Below, piece after piece: positions 17,361 through 25,877 of a DNA stretch of 64,000 bases. A model generated the notes under the pieces. It saw only the letters and a program-made list of their open reading frames with translations, ran no database searches and was not told where the DNA came from. Source of the stretch: CAVXFB01 sp963760935 (GTDB lineage Bacteria > Planctomycetota > Planctomycetia > Pirellulales > Thermoguttaceae); contig CAVXFB010000002.1 in NCBI GenBank assembly GCA_963760935.1, positions 186,001 through 250,000 of the forward strand, given 5' to 3'. Position numbers and translations under genes: made by a program. The stretch's first letter is position 1. Each line of letters opens with the position of its first letter.

Positions 17361-17393
17361 TTGACACACTAGTGACTACTGTTATACTAGTGT
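17361..17393 (+). promoter_or_regulatory. Sigma-70 promoter with overlapping palindromic operator
   Basis: A -35 box TTGACA (17361-17366) and -10 box TATACT (17383-17388) are separated by 16 bp, ahead of the GTG start at 17413. A perfect inverted repeat ACACTAGT (17366-17373) and ACTAGTGT (17386-17393), 12 bp apart, spans the promoter. YtrA-subfamily regulators usually bind such palindromes at their own promoter, so autorepression is likely. Confidence 0.75.
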
Positions 17394-17412
17394 AATCACT
17401 TGGAGCCTAGCC

Positions 17413-17799
17413 GTGCAGATTCGCGTCGAAACCTCGTCGGGCATGCCCATCACGCGGCAGATCGCCGCGCAGGTCCGGGCCCAGTGCGCCAGCGGCGCGC
17501 TCCGGCCGGGCGACCGCCTTCCTTCCGTCCGCGCCCTGGCCGCCCAGGTGGCCGTCAATCAGAACACGATCCTCCGCGTCTACGAGCGATTGACGGCCGA
17601 GGGCCTGCTCGAACGCCGCCACGGTGACGGAACCTTCGTGGCCGACCGTGTCCCGACCGGTCAAATGAAGGCCCAGCGGCAACTGCTCCGGCAGCAGATC
17701 GCTCGCGCCGCCGAACTGGCCCGGATGCTCGGCATCGATGAACGAGAACTTCATGCCCAATTACAGGAGGCGTTGGACGCATTGCCCCAAAACGTTTAG
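17413..17799 (+). CDS. GntR-family transcriptional regulator, YtrA subfamily
   Basis: 128 residues from GTG 17413. The N-terminal winged helix-turn-helix is complete (PITRQIAAQVRAQCASGALR, then LPSVRALAAQVAVNQNTILR and LERRHGDGTFVAD). The C-terminal part is only a short helical tail (QLLRQQIARAAELARMLGID), which is the YtrA type with no large effector domain. YtrA-type regulators typically control the ABC transporter operon that follows, in line with the ATPase and permease downstream and the palindromic operator upstream. The ligand cannot be read from sequence. Confidence 0.9.
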   Translation: MQIRVETSSGMPITRQIAAQVRAQCASGALRPGDRLPSVRALAAQVAVNQNTILRVYERLTAEGLLERRHGDGTFVADRVPTGQMKAQRQLLRQQIARAAELARMLGIDERELHAQLQEALDALPQNV

Positions 17800-17856
17800 T
17801 AGCAGGCATACTCCGTGTGCCGCAACCAGACCTGTAGGGTGCGTCCCCGACGCACC
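17799..17856. repeat. Half copy of a palindromic repeat plus a short hairpin
   Basis: 17799-17821 matches one arm of the hairpin at 25733-25793 (GTAGCAGGCATACTCCGTG). Right after it, GGTGCGTC and GACGCACC (17838-17856) pair as a hairpin also found at 30001-30019. Confidence 0.6.
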
Positions 17857-17926
17857 ACGAATACCGACGAAAGAAACACACAGCGAAGGGACCAGTCCCC
17901 CTCAACTTCCCGCGGAAACAAGAATC

Positions 17927-18640
17927 ATGCACGAAACGCCCATTCAACTTGTCGGCATTGTCAAATCGTATGGCAAGAAGCAGGTGCTAACCGGACTCGA
18001 TCTGTCGGTGCCCAAAGGTTCGGTCGTCGGACTGCTCGGCACCAACGGTTCGGGCAAGACCACGCTGATCAAGTGTGCGCTCGGCTTGATCCGCCCTCAA
18101 GCCGGGCAGGCCCGCTTGCTCGGCGAAAACTCCTGGACGCTCAGTGCCGAAGCAAAAATGCGAATCGGCTACGTGCCGCAGGTGATCAATCTGTATCCCT
18201 GGATGAAGGTTCGCCACTTGATCGAGTATACCGCGGCGTTTTATCCGAATTGGAACGGCGATCTGGTCGCCCGACTCACCAACGAATGGGACATCCCAAC
18301 TGAGGACCGCGTCGGGCCGCTCTCGGTAGGCCAACTCCAAAAGGTGGCGATTCTGTTGGCCCTTGGGCACGAGCCGGACTTGCTGATTCTCGACGAGCCG
18401 GCTGCAAGCCTCGATCCGCTGGCACGTCGGCAGTTCTTGCAGATGATTATCGACCTGGCCGAGCCCGGCAAGCGCACGGTGCTCTTCTCGACGCACATCA
18501 CGTCCGACCTGGAGCGCGTCGCCGACCGCGTGGCGATCCTCAAATCCGGCCGCGTCGCCTGGCACGGCCTGCTCGAAGACCTCAAGGAGCAAACGCACGT
18601 CAGTCTCGAAGAGAGTTTTCTGGAGATGCACAATGCGTAA
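17927..18640 (+). CDS. ABC transporter ATP-binding protein
   Basis: 237 residues from ATG 17927. Walker A GTNGSGKTT (about 38-46), signature LSVGQ (about 134), Walker B LLILDEP with D-loop (about 154-162), and switch H (STHI) are complete. The fold matches the short ATPases of YtrA-regulated ABC systems for export or immunity. It is downstream of the GntR gene and upstream of a permease-like gene; the stop overlaps a short open frame (18633) that may be a residue of the original next gene start. An earlier in-frame start at 17738 is rejected because it crosses the GntR gene. Confidence 0.9.
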   Translation: MHETPIQLVGIVKSYGKKQVLTGLDLSVPKGSVVGLLGTNGSGKTTLIKCALGLIRPQAGQARLLGENSWTLSAEAKMRIGYVPQVINLYPWMKVRHLIEYTAAFYPNWNGDLVARLTNEWDIPTEDRVGPLSVGQLQKVAILLALGHEPDLLILDEPAASLDPLARRQFLQMIIDLAEPGKRTVLFSTHITSDLERVADRVAILKSGRVAWHGLLEDLKEQTHVSLEESFLEMHNA

Positions 18641-18760
18641 TGAACTGCGCAATTGCCAACGTGGAGCGCAACGGGCCAACCGCCCCGTGTTCGCCCAGCC
18701 TGGGGCACCGCGTTGGTTGTCACACAGAAGTTGATGGGCAACTGCTGTCCAAACAGAGCG
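18633..18760 (+). other. Short open frame and repeat DNA between ATPase and permease
   Basis: ATG 18633 overlaps the ATPase stop and opens a 33-codon frame (MRNELRN...). The coupled ATG suggests that the permease once started here and that this stretch plus the element downstream was inserted afterwards. The following bases (CGCCCAGCCTGGGGCACCGC at about 18695) look like a planctomycete intergenic repeat. Not a convincing gene. Confidence 0.4.
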
Positions 18761-18971
18761 TTTTCTCTAGCCCAGGCGTTTACGCCTGTGGATCGAGAAG
18801 CCATCACTTATGTTTTCATTTCTTCTGAAGCTCCTTCAGGGGCACAGTTTGGTTAATTGGCGAAAAATAACTCGGAATCAACCGTCCGCGTCCCCTGAAG
18901 GGGACCAATTGACAAAGAATACTCGACGTCGGCTCCGTTTCCACAGGCGTAAACGCCTGGGCTAGAGAAAA
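18761..18971. repeat. 211-bp element with perfect 31-bp inverted ends
   Basis: 18761-18791 and 18941-18971 are exact reverse complements over 31 bases (ends TTTTCTCTAGCCCAGG and, inverted, CCTGGGCTAGAGAAAA). Each arm also contains a small stem AGGCG TTTA CGCCT. Inside, CTTCAGGGGC and CCCCTGAAGG pair as a further arm. This is the layout of a small non-autonomous element (MITE-like). No coding capacity. Confidence 0.8.
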
Positions 18972-18982
18972 AGGAACCTCCC

Positions 18983-20416
18983 GTGTCCAACAAACCCTAC
19001 GCCCAAGTCGCCCTGACCTACCTCCGCCGGCCGTTTTCGTCCTGGCTGACAGGCATCGCCACCATTGGCATCCTTTGTCTCGGAGCATTCTTCATCCACA
19101 GTATTTGGCGACTCTCCAGCCTGCGGATTTTGAACCCCATTGAAAGCCTTCCTCTGGTGCCTATACTGTTGCCGATTGCACTCTTGGCAGGCGCCCTGGG
19201 AATGCACGTGAAGGATCAGTTCACCAATTCTCGGTCGCACTTGACGCCTCATTTCCACCGCGTCAACATTACAGTGGCGGCCATGGTTACCTTGCTGCTT
19301 GCAGTCGTGACGCCGGGATGGGCAACTTGGTGGTTGGGTCTGCCCTCTGTCGGAGCGGTCGCTATCACCACCGTTCTGTTCGGCACGATGTTCTGGTGCG
19401 TGCTCATGTTTAAGAACTGGATGATGTGGCCGATTTTAGCCTTGATGCTCTTCACCTTTTCCAGTTCAGCGAGGGGTGCCCTGGTACTGATAGCCTCGGG
19501 CCAATACGAGGTTGAAGCAATCGGACTCTTAACGCTTGGTGTGACCATCATCATTCTTGCGGGTATCCGGCTCGCCCGACTGAATGAAGATATGCCGGAA
19601 TACCATCGTCGGATGCCGGCCGGCGTATGGGCAAAAGGCCGAATGACCGGCCAAGACCTGAACATGGACTTCCCGTGGCCTCGCGCAGTGACAGACTGGT
19701 TCCGCACGCAGGCGATGGCCGATTTGACGCGGCACGTGCGGCACGCGGCACACTCGCCATGGTCGCGGATTTGTCGTTGGCAATTGGGCATGCCCACGGG
19801 GTGGCGAGTTTGGCTTTGGGCGATCCCCGTAATCCTTTTGCAGGAATTCTTGTCCTGGCATCTTCCGCATCGCATGCCATCGGGCGCAAAAATGCCAATG
19901 CTTGTTTCCAACTCGTTGGCAATGCTCCCCACGATTCTAGCCTCAACTCAATCGATCGGCTGGCTGACGCTACGAATGCGCACCGTGGACTCCGAACTCA
20001 TGCTGCCCGTGAGCCGCCGGGCGTACGTGCGGCAGTGGAGCGCGGCGATGGCGATTGGCCATTTTCAACTTTGGGGAGCGATCTGCGCCAGTACAATTGC
20101 TTGGTGGCTCTTGGCCGCCCCAATAACGCCGCCGTGGACCTATTTGGCAAGTGTCGCGGCTGTTGCACTTCTCGCCCAGATCGGGCTGTTCGGCGTGATC
20201 AGCTTTGCCTGGATTATCACCGGCATCCGGTTACTACAGATGTCCGCATTCATCGCATGTATATTTGCCTTGACGCTATTGGTGATAAATGGATGCGATG
20301 ACATTCACGCCCAACTGAAGCCGACAACGCTGCCGTCGGCATTGGTTGCTGCAGCACTGGGATTGCTGTTAAGCTATCTCGGATACCGCCGCCGCCTCGT
20401 AGCCGATTTCGACTGA
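18983..20416 (+). CDS. Membrane protein, probable ABC permease component
   Basis: 477 residues from GTG 18983, 11 bases after the 211-bp repeat element. About ten hydrophobic segments are spread across the protein (for example 21-41, 60-77, 97-117, 121-135, 143-158, 175-190, 268-283, 390-410, 430-450). No periplasmic domain or known motif is visible. Location after a YtrA-type regulator and an ABC ATPase makes a membrane partner of that ATPase the best reading. An insertion between the ATPase and this gene may have altered expression. Confidence 0.7.
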   Translation: MSNKPYAQVALTYLRRPFSSWLTGIATIGILCLGAFFIHSIWRLSSLRILNPIESLPLVPILLPIALLAGALGMHVKDQFTNSRSHLTPHFHRVNITVAAMVTLLLAVVTPGWATWWLGLPSVGAVAITTVLFGTMFWCVLMFKNWMMWPILALMLFTFSSSARGALVLIASGQYEVEAIGLLTLGVTIIILAGIRLARLNEDMPEYHRRMPAGVWAKGRMTGQDLNMDFPWPRAVTDWFRTQAMADLTRHVRHAAHSPWSRICRWQLGMPTGWRVWLWAIPVILLQEFLSWHLPHRMPSGAKMPMLVSNSLAMLPTILASTQSIGWLTLRMRTVDSELMLPVSRRAYVRQWSAAMAIGHFQLWGAICASTIAWWLLAAPITPPWTYLASVAAVALLAQIGLFGVISFAWIITGIRLLQMSAFIACIFALTLLVINGCDDIHAQLKPTTLPSALVAAALGLLLSYLGYRRRLVADFD

Positions 20417-20473
20417 TCGCTCCGCATAGACCCAATCTGCGTCAAACTGCGGAATCTGCGGACCAACTTACTC

Positions 20474-20745
20474 CGTTCGCGCTTTCACTCCTTCGCTCTT
20501 TCGCAGTACCCTGCGGAGATCGAAGCCTCGGCCAGTTGATCGCGAAATGCAGAAAGGGCGAAAATACGAAATGATTTGCCTACACCCATTTTGCGCTTTC
20601 GCTCTTTCGCCGTTCCGCGATTCTCTTTGCGTGCGTGCCTTCGCGATCCGTTCGCAGATTGGAGCCTCGGTCGATTGATCGCGAAATGGGGAAAGGGCAA
20701 AAGCGCGAAATCGTTCGCTGAAATCCCTTTCGGACAATGGCACAC
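20474..20745. repeat. Palindromic repeats, core copies B and C
   Basis: Core copies at 20518-20548 (GATCGAAGCCTCGGCCAGTT then GATCGCGAAAT) and 20657-20687 (GATTGGAGCCTCGGTCGATT then GATCGCGAAAT) are the same family as 17193-17223. CTTTCGC runs on the left pair with GCGAAAG runs on the right. No gene in 20417-20767. Confidence 0.6.
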
Positions 20746-20767
20746 GGTAGAACGCGAGCGCCGCACG

Positions 20768-21562
20768 TTACGCCGGGGCCAAGTGATGCCGCGCCGCAAG
20801 ATCAAAGAATCGCTCCAGCCCCTGCCGCTGCCGTGGGCCAAGGTGAAACTCTAAATTATCGCGCAGGTACGAAAGGCAGTCGGCCTCGGGCACGCCAATT
20901 GTCGGGGCTGCCTGCCGGGCTATTTCTTCGAACCGCGTGATGCCACCGTCTCGTGCAGCAGCCAGCGCTGCGGCAACGCCCGGCAGATCGACGTTCGGCC
21001 GTGCAATCCACATAGCAAAGACGAACGGCAGACCCGTCCACCGCAACCACTCTTCGCCCAGGTCGTACGCAAACGCAAAGTCGCCGCCGTTGGACAGCAT
21101 GCCGCGATCGCCAATTACGACCGCCGCATCGGCCGGCGTCTGCTCCCATCGCGAGCCGATCGGCAAAGGCAATTTGTCGGGCGAAAGGCCAAACCGCTCC
21201 AACAGCAGGATGCTTGCCAACGCCGCGCTGGTGCGCGAGCCCTCATCCAATGCCAGGGTTCGCACGCGATCGAGCGGGACGCGGCTATACAACTTCACGC
21301 TCCGCACGGGGCCGTCGCAGGCGATGCAGGCGTCCGACACGATGCAATAGTCGGGCCGCCGGGCGTACTCAATCGACGGGATCATCGCCACGTCGAGCCG
21401 TCCCGCCGCCAACGCATCGGCCAGGCGGCTCGGCAAGTCGAGAACGATCTCGATCCACGGAGCAATCTGGGGCAGCGAGAAGATCAGCGGCCGGGCATTG
21501 AGGTACGTCACCGCGCCAAGGCGGATTGTTTCTCGCTCTGGCGGCAAAGACTCCTGGTCCAT
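20768..21562 (-). CDS. mqnA: Chorismate dehydratase MqnA (menaquinone futalosine pathway)
   Basis: 264 residues from ATG 21562. The sequence IRLGAVTYLNARPLIFSL at the N-terminus, the LPSRLADALAAGRLDVAMIPSIEYAR strand and the RTSAALASILLLERF segment are diagnostic of MqnA, a periplasmic-binding-protein-like fold that dehydrates chorismate to 3-enolpyruvyl-benzoate. The length is normal. It indicates that the organism makes menaquinone by the futalosine route; the other mqn genes are not in this window. A longer in-frame start upstream (21673) runs into repeat DNA and is rejected. Confidence 0.9.
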   Translation of the reverse strand: MDQESLPPERETIRLGAVTYLNARPLIFSLPQIAPWIEIVLDLPSRLADALAAGRLDVAMIPSIEYARRPDYCIVSDACIACDGPVRSVKLYSRVPLDRVRTLALDEGSRTSAALASILLLERFGLSPDKLPLPIGSRWEQTPADAAVVIGDRGMLSNGGDFAFAYDLGEEWLRWTGLPFVFAMWIARPNVDLPGVAAALAAARDGGITRFEEIARQAAPTIGVPEADCLSYLRDNLEFHLGPRQRQGLERFFDLAARHHLAPA

Positions 21563-21596
21563 CGGTGGTATCTCACAGAGGGCTGGAAAAGCTCGA

Positions 21597-21774
21597 TTAT
21601 AACTGGACTTTTGCAGAGTCGTCCCCTCTCCCTTTGGGAGAGGGGCAGGGGGTGAGGGTTTGGAGAAGATCAACCAAATGGCAAATCGGTTTCTCGCTCA
21701 AGGGCCCTCACCCTAACCCTCTCCCGGAGGGAGAGGGGACTTTCGTTTCCGAGTTTGCAAAAGTCTAGTTATAA
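21597..21774. repeat. 178-bp inverted-repeat element (MITE-like)
   Basis: Begins TTATAACTGGACTTTTGCA and ends TGCAAAAGTCTAGTTATAA, imperfect inverted ends of 19 bases with one mismatch (18 of 19). Interior arms CCCCTCTCCC and GGGAGAGGGG plus CCCTCACC continue the pairing over about 65 bases. It sits 35 bp upstream of the mqnA start and could carry or disturb its promoter. Confidence 0.75.
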
Positions 21775-21991
21775 GGGATAGACCGGCACGTCGAAAGGAC
21801 GGCGCGCGCCGGGGCTGTTGCTATAACCGCTTCAGCCCGCATATTTGGAGCGCGGCGCTTCGCACGCCCCTGGGCGCAACGTCGGGCGTGGAACTGCCGG
21901 CCGCCATGCCCTTCGATCCTCAGCACGTGCCACCCACCGCACACTAAGCTAAAGTTGAACTGACTCCTTCTGATTCTGACGCCGAGCAATC

Positions 21992-23353
21992 ATGGAATCG
22001 ACCACAGTGCCAGAATGCGACGATGCCGCGCTTGCGGTGGCCCTCGAACATCTGCGGGCGGTGACCGGCGGCGGCAGCGACGAAGCAACGTCGACGGGTT
22101 TCGTGCCGGTCGAGCCCAGCTCATTTCATGCGGCCGGTCTCAGCGACAGCGAAGTTGAGGCCCTGGTACTGAAGTTCTTGTTGGCCCGGGGCGACGCCAG
22201 CGGGCGCGACATCGCCGACCAGGTAAAACTGCCGTTCGTTCTGATGAACGATTTGCTGCGCGAGATGAAGAATCAGCAGTTGGTCGTTCATCGCGGGTCG
22301 GCCCCCATGAACGATTTTCAGTATCAGCTCAGCGATATGGGGCGCGAACGGGGTCGGCGGCATGCCCAACACTGCACGTACTTTGGCTCGGCTCCAGTCG
22401 CGCTAGACGAGTACATTGCCAGCGTGCACGCGCAGTCGCTGACCACTCAACATCCGACCGCCGCCGACCTAAGTCGAGCCTTCGAGGGGCTGTTGCTGAA
22501 CCGCCGTATGCTCGATCGGCTCGGACCGGCGATCAATTCCGGCCGGGGGCTGTTTCTCTATGGACCGCCGGGCAACGGCAAGACGAGCATCGCCGAACGA
22601 ATCACGGCTGTGTTCGGAAATGAAATTTGGATTCCCCGGGCAATCGGCGTGGATGGCGAGATCGTTCGCGTTTTCGACCCGATGAGCCACGAGGAGTCGC
22701 CGCTGGAGCACAGCGCCGGTCTGTTGGATGCGCGCAAGATCGACAAACGCTGGGTCCGCATTCGCCGGCCGACGATTTGCGCCGGCGGCGAGCTGACGAT
22801 GTCGCAGCTCGAAGTGACGATCAACACGTCGACGGGAATCTGCGAGGCGCCGCTGCAATTGAAGAGCAATTGCGGCACCCTGGTGATCGACGACTTCGGC
22901 CGTCAGCGGATGCGAGTCGAGGAACTGCTCAACCGCTGGATCGTGCCGTTGGAAATGCGCGTGGATTTTCTCAACTTGCCCAATGGCAAGAAGATCCGCG
23001 TACCGTTCGACCAACTCGTCGTGTTCTCCACGAATCTGGAGCCGCGCGATCTGGTCGACGAGGCCTTCCTGCGGCGCATTCCGTACAAGATCGAAGTGCT
23101 CAATCCGAGCGAAGCCGAGTTCCGGCAGCTATTTGAACTAATGGGCCCGAAGCTGGGTGTAACGTATCGTCGCGAGGCGGTCGACCACCTCATTGCCACG
23201 CATTACACGAAGAGCGACCGCACATTCCGCTACTGCCATCCGCGCGATCTGCTGCTGCAAATCCGCAATCACTGCACGTATCAAAATCTGGCCGTGGAAA
23301 TGACGAACGAATATTTCGACCACGCGGTCGAGACCTACTTTGCCGTGATGTAG
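21992..23353 (+). CDS. AAA-family ATPase with N-terminal winged-helix-like domain
   Basis: 453 residues. Residues 50-120 form a small helical domain (LSDSEVEALVLKFLLARGDA, then SGRDIADQVKLPFVLMNDLLR and a wing VVHRGSAPM) resembling a winged helix. The ATPase core has Walker A GPPGNGKTS (191-199), Walker B LVIDDFG (about 297-303) and a sensor-1-like STN. The C-terminal region (FRYCHPRDLLLQIRNHCTY) is a helical lid. It resembles ATPase modules common in planctomycetes, with the segment GELTMSQLEVTINTSTGICE as a family marker. Target is unknown; no partner gene is adjacent except the toxin-antitoxin pair downstream. Confidence 0.75.
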   Translation: MESTTVPECDDAALAVALEHLRAVTGGGSDEATSTGFVPVEPSSFHAAGLSDSEVEALVLKFLLARGDASGRDIADQVKLPFVLMNDLLREMKNQQLVVHRGSAPMNDFQYQLSDMGRERGRRHAQHCTYFGSAPVALDEYIASVHAQSLTTQHPTAADLSRAFEGLLLNRRMLDRLGPAINSGRGLFLYGPPGNGKTSIAERITAVFGNEIWIPRAIGVDGEIVRVFDPMSHEESPLEHSAGLLDARKIDKRWVRIRRPTICAGGELTMSQLEVTINTSTGICEAPLQLKSNCGTLVIDDFGRQRMRVEELLNRWIVPLEMRVDFLNLPNGKKIRVPFDQLVVFSTNLEPRDLVDEAFLRRIPYKIEVLNPSEAEFRQLFELMGPKLGVTYRREAVDHLIATHYTKSDRTFRYCHPRDLLLQIRNHCTYQNLAVEMTNEYFDHAVETYFAVM

Positions 23354-23469
23354 GAAGGCATGCCAGCGACTCCCGCATCGCTTTGTAGTGGTCATTGATT
23401 TACGAGCCCCCATCTCTTACACTTGTTGACGTGGGATGTTGATCGCAGACACGTTTGGAGGGGGCCACG

Positions 23470-23679
23470 ATGAAGACCGTTCAAGCTGTGTTCGAGGGAG
23501 GCGTATTTCGGCCAATTGGCGAAGTCCCCTTGCCGGAAAAGACCACGGTGGAGTTTGAGCCGCGAGTCTTGCAGTCGCCGCAAACGGGCGCGATGCTGGA
23601 GGCATTTGAAATCTTGTCGCGCTCGTACGATACGGGCCAGACCGAGCTGGCCGCCCAGCACGACCAACACCAACCATGA
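23470..23679 (+). CDS. DUF104/AF2212-like antitoxin
   Basis: 69 residues from ATG 23470 with GGAGGGGG just upstream. The opening MKTVQAVFEGGVFRPIGEV matches the AF2212-like antitoxin family (DUF104), a beta-strand-rich DNA- or toxin-binding module that pairs with PIN toxins. The C-terminal half is helical and acidic (EAFEILSRSYDTGQTELA), the likely toxin-binding part. Its stop overlaps the toxin start (ATGA at 23676), the standard coupling in these modules. Confidence 0.85.
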   Translation: MKTVQAVFEGGVFRPIGEVPLPEKTTVEFEPRVLQSPQTGAMLEAFEILSRSYDTGQTELAAQHDQHQP

Positions 23680-24077
23680 CTTTGGTATTTGTCGACACTG
23701 TCGGCATGCTCGCTGTTTGGAATCGGTCCGACCAGTGGCATCAGCCAGCTAGACAAGCCTACTTGGACTTGAACCCAAGTGAGACAGCACTCTTCAGCAC
23801 GCCTTTTGTGCTTGCTGAATGCGCCAATGCGGCCGCTCGCACGCCGTTTCGCAGCGAGGTCGACGAGTTTCGCAAGCGCTTGGAACTGAGCGGCACCCTG
23901 ATTTGGCCAACTCCTGAAGAGTGGGACTCGGCGTGGGTTGCATTTCGTCGCGGCGAAGCCGATCAGGCGGGGCTGGTTGACCACATTTCTTTCTCGGTAA
24001 TGCGCCGAATGAATATTTTGCACGCGTTTACGAACGATCGACATTTCCGCGCGGCGGGTTTCGTGCCCTTGTTTTGA
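23676..24077 (+). CDS. PIN-domain toxin (VapC-like ribonuclease)
   Basis: 133 residues. The PIN catalytic acids appear as D7 (FVDTVGMLAVW), E48 region (LAECANAAA), D near 98-103 (GLVDHISFSVM) and D near 118 (FTNDRHFRAAG), the classic metal-binding pattern of VapC-type endoribonucleases. It cleaves RNA unless bound by the upstream antitoxin. The tail (RAAGFVPLF) is typical for the family. The pair is complete and in frame, so it is likely functional. Confidence 0.85.
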   Translation: MTLVFVDTVGMLAVWNRSDQWHQPARQAYLDLNPSETALFSTPFVLAECANAAARTPFRSEVDEFRKRLELSGTLIWPTPEEWDSAWVAFRRGEADQAGLVDHISFSVMRRMNILHAFTNDRHFRAAGFVPLF

Positions 24078-24103
24078 CCAAGGCGGGAAACTCACCGCTT
24101 GGG

Positions 24104-25639
24104 TCACTCGGCGTTCGCCTTCGCTTTCAGATTCTGCCAGAAATCACGTGCCTGGCGGTGCCACTGGAGCACTTCTTTCTGTTGCTGGGGATCGGCCAGT
24201 TTGATTTGCCGAGCACGCTCGTAGACCCAATCGAGAAAGAATTGGACGGCGCTCTTGCTGATCCGTCGCTCATAGCCAATCTCGACGTAATACGGCCCGG
24301 TCATGGCAAAGCGATAGGTTTTTGGCAAGTCGGTCACCGCTCGAACCAGGAACCAGCCGCTACGGTCAAAGTGCACCGTGGGCAGTTTGCCGCTCTTCGA
24401 ATAGGTGGCGAATGGAATGGAATGTTCTACCGTTCCATTCTTCACAATTTCGAGGTAGCTGATCGGCTCGCGCGTTGAGAGCGTCAGACCGATCTCAAAG
24501 TCCAGCTTGGCGCCGGCGTCGGCCTGGAAGACGTGGCCCGGCAATTCGCCCTCGACCGACGGCTTCAGCAGCGGGCCATTGGTGACGACGACGCGGCCGG
24601 CCCGCAGTTGTTGCCACCATTTTTCGTACGTCATCGGTCCGTCGACATGCACATAGACGCGATTGTAGCCGACAGGATTGGGCGACTGGCCCGAACCGCT
24701 GCCCGCCGTGGGCGGAATTCGCAGCCCGCATTCTAGCAATTGGTAATAGATATGCTGCGACCACTGGGCGTTGCCCCACGGGTCGGGATAGCGAATGCGG
24801 TCGCGCGGCTTGCCGCCAACGTCTTTCTTAATGACGCTGTCGCGACAGATGCCGCTATGGGCAATCTCGATCGAATCGACCTGGCCTGCAGCCACGAGCA
24901 ATGGCAAGTCCCACCAATACGGTCTGCTGGCGTCGATCCACAGGTTGGCTTTTTCCTTGGCCGCCAATAGCGGCTGCACCAGCGGCGGATACTCGGCGCT
25001 GGCCGGCGGCAGTTTCAGCGGCGCCGGCAGATTGAACAGCAGCAGTTCCGTGCCCGGCCGGGTGTATGCGCCGCCGACAACCTGATAGTAGCAGTCGCCG
25101 CCAAACCGCACGAGCGGCTCTTTCGGCACCTGGCCCACGACACCTTTGTCGTTTCGCCATGTGATGACCTGAGCGACGTGCAAGTCGTCGGCGTCCATGA
25201 GCAGCTCGATATCACGAACCGGGCGGCGGACGTCCACGTCGCCCGACCACCAGCCGTCGGCCGCCATATTGGTGAACCGTTGCAGCACGATCTGCTTTGA
25301 ATCATCGGCAAAATTATTGATCGTGAAGTGGCCGCTCTGGTCGAGATACTCCGGGCCGCGCTCGACAACAAACGAGTATTCGCCCAGCGGAAGCTTGAGG
25401 ACGATTTTGCCGGGCAGGGCAAAATGGTCGTTCCAGAAGGGTACTTTATCCGGCTTCCAGGGCCTTTTCTTCGGGCCGATCAGGTGCATTCGGCAAGCGA
25501 TGGGCTTGCCGGTGTCCTTGTCGATGACCGAGATCGCGAGTTGCCCCGTCGACGCGGCCAGCGGACAGACCGGTATCACCGAAACCACCATGATGGCGGC
25601 CAGCAGCAGCCACGATGGTTTGCCAATTCTTACGATCAT
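24104..25639 (-). CDS. Secreted CehA/McbA-like metallohydrolase-type protein
   Basis: 511 residues from ATG 25639. Residues 1-33 form a signal peptide (WLLLAAIMVVSVIPVCPLAAS). The first half has beta-sandwich features (VIDKDTGKPIACRMHLIGP, then LPLGEYSFVVERGPEY) and the segment AADGWWSGDVDVRRPVRDIEL, which resembles the start of CehA/McbA metallohydrolases, where a histidine cluster (DxHxH) would follow. Here DVDVRR stands in place of D-x-H-x-H, so the metal site appears degenerate. Substrate unknown. Confidence 0.6.
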   Translation of the reverse strand: MIVRIGKPSWLLLAAIMVVSVIPVCPLAASTGQLAISVIDKDTGKPIACRMHLIGPKKRPWKPDKVPFWNDHFALPGKIVLKLPLGEYSFVVERGPEYLDQSGHFTINNFADDSKQIVLQRFTNMAADGWWSGDVDVRRPVRDIELLMDADDLHVAQVITWRNDKGVVGQVPKEPLVRFGGDCYYQVVGGAYTRPGTELLLFNLPAPLKLPPASAEYPPLVQPLLAAKEKANLWIDASRPYWWDLPLLVAAGQVDSIEIAHSGICRDSVIKKDVGGKPRDRIRYPDPWGNAQWSQHIYYQLLECGLRIPPTAGSGSGQSPNPVGYNRVYVHVDGPMTYEKWWQQLRAGRVVVTNGPLLKPSVEGELPGHVFQADAGAKLDFEIGLTLSTREPISYLEIVKNGTVEHSIPFATYSKSGKLPTVHFDRSGWFLVRAVTDLPKTYRFAMTGPYYVEIGYERRISKSAVQFFLDWVYERARQIKLADPQQQKEVLQWHRQARDFWQNLKAKANAE

Positions 25640-25732
25640 CGGCAGAAGCTCCGAACAAACGGCAGTGTGGCCGAAAGCAGCCTGAAACAACTCTAGCACG
25701 TAGCCGCATCCCCCACGTTGGCCCGACAGAAC

Positions 25733-25793
25733 GTAGCAGGCACACTCCGTGAGCCGTTAGACGGGCGGACGGCATACGGAGCGTGCCTGCTAC
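25733..25793. repeat. 61-bp palindromic repeat
   Basis: Arms GTAGCAGGCACACTCCGTG and, inverted, GTAGCAGGCACGCTCCGTATG pair almost fully around a loop. A half copy of the same arm lies at 17799-17821. It lies in the divergent gap between the CehA/McbA-like gene and the J-protein gene. Confidence 0.7.
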
Positions 25794-25877
25794 TTGATGA
25801 AAACCCCCGCCGGTCCGTACAATAACACTCACCCACCGACGGGTGAGAACGCTTCTAACAAGGATAATGCCGCCACG

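Noticed and set aside
16311..17369. Minus-strand frame of 352 residues over the sigma factor gene
   Set aside because: Antisense to a complete sigma-70 protein and extends into repeat DNA.
18633..18734. 33-codon frame overlapping the ABC ATPase stop
   Set aside because: Too short and composed partly of intergenic repeat; kept only as a possible relic of an original permease start.
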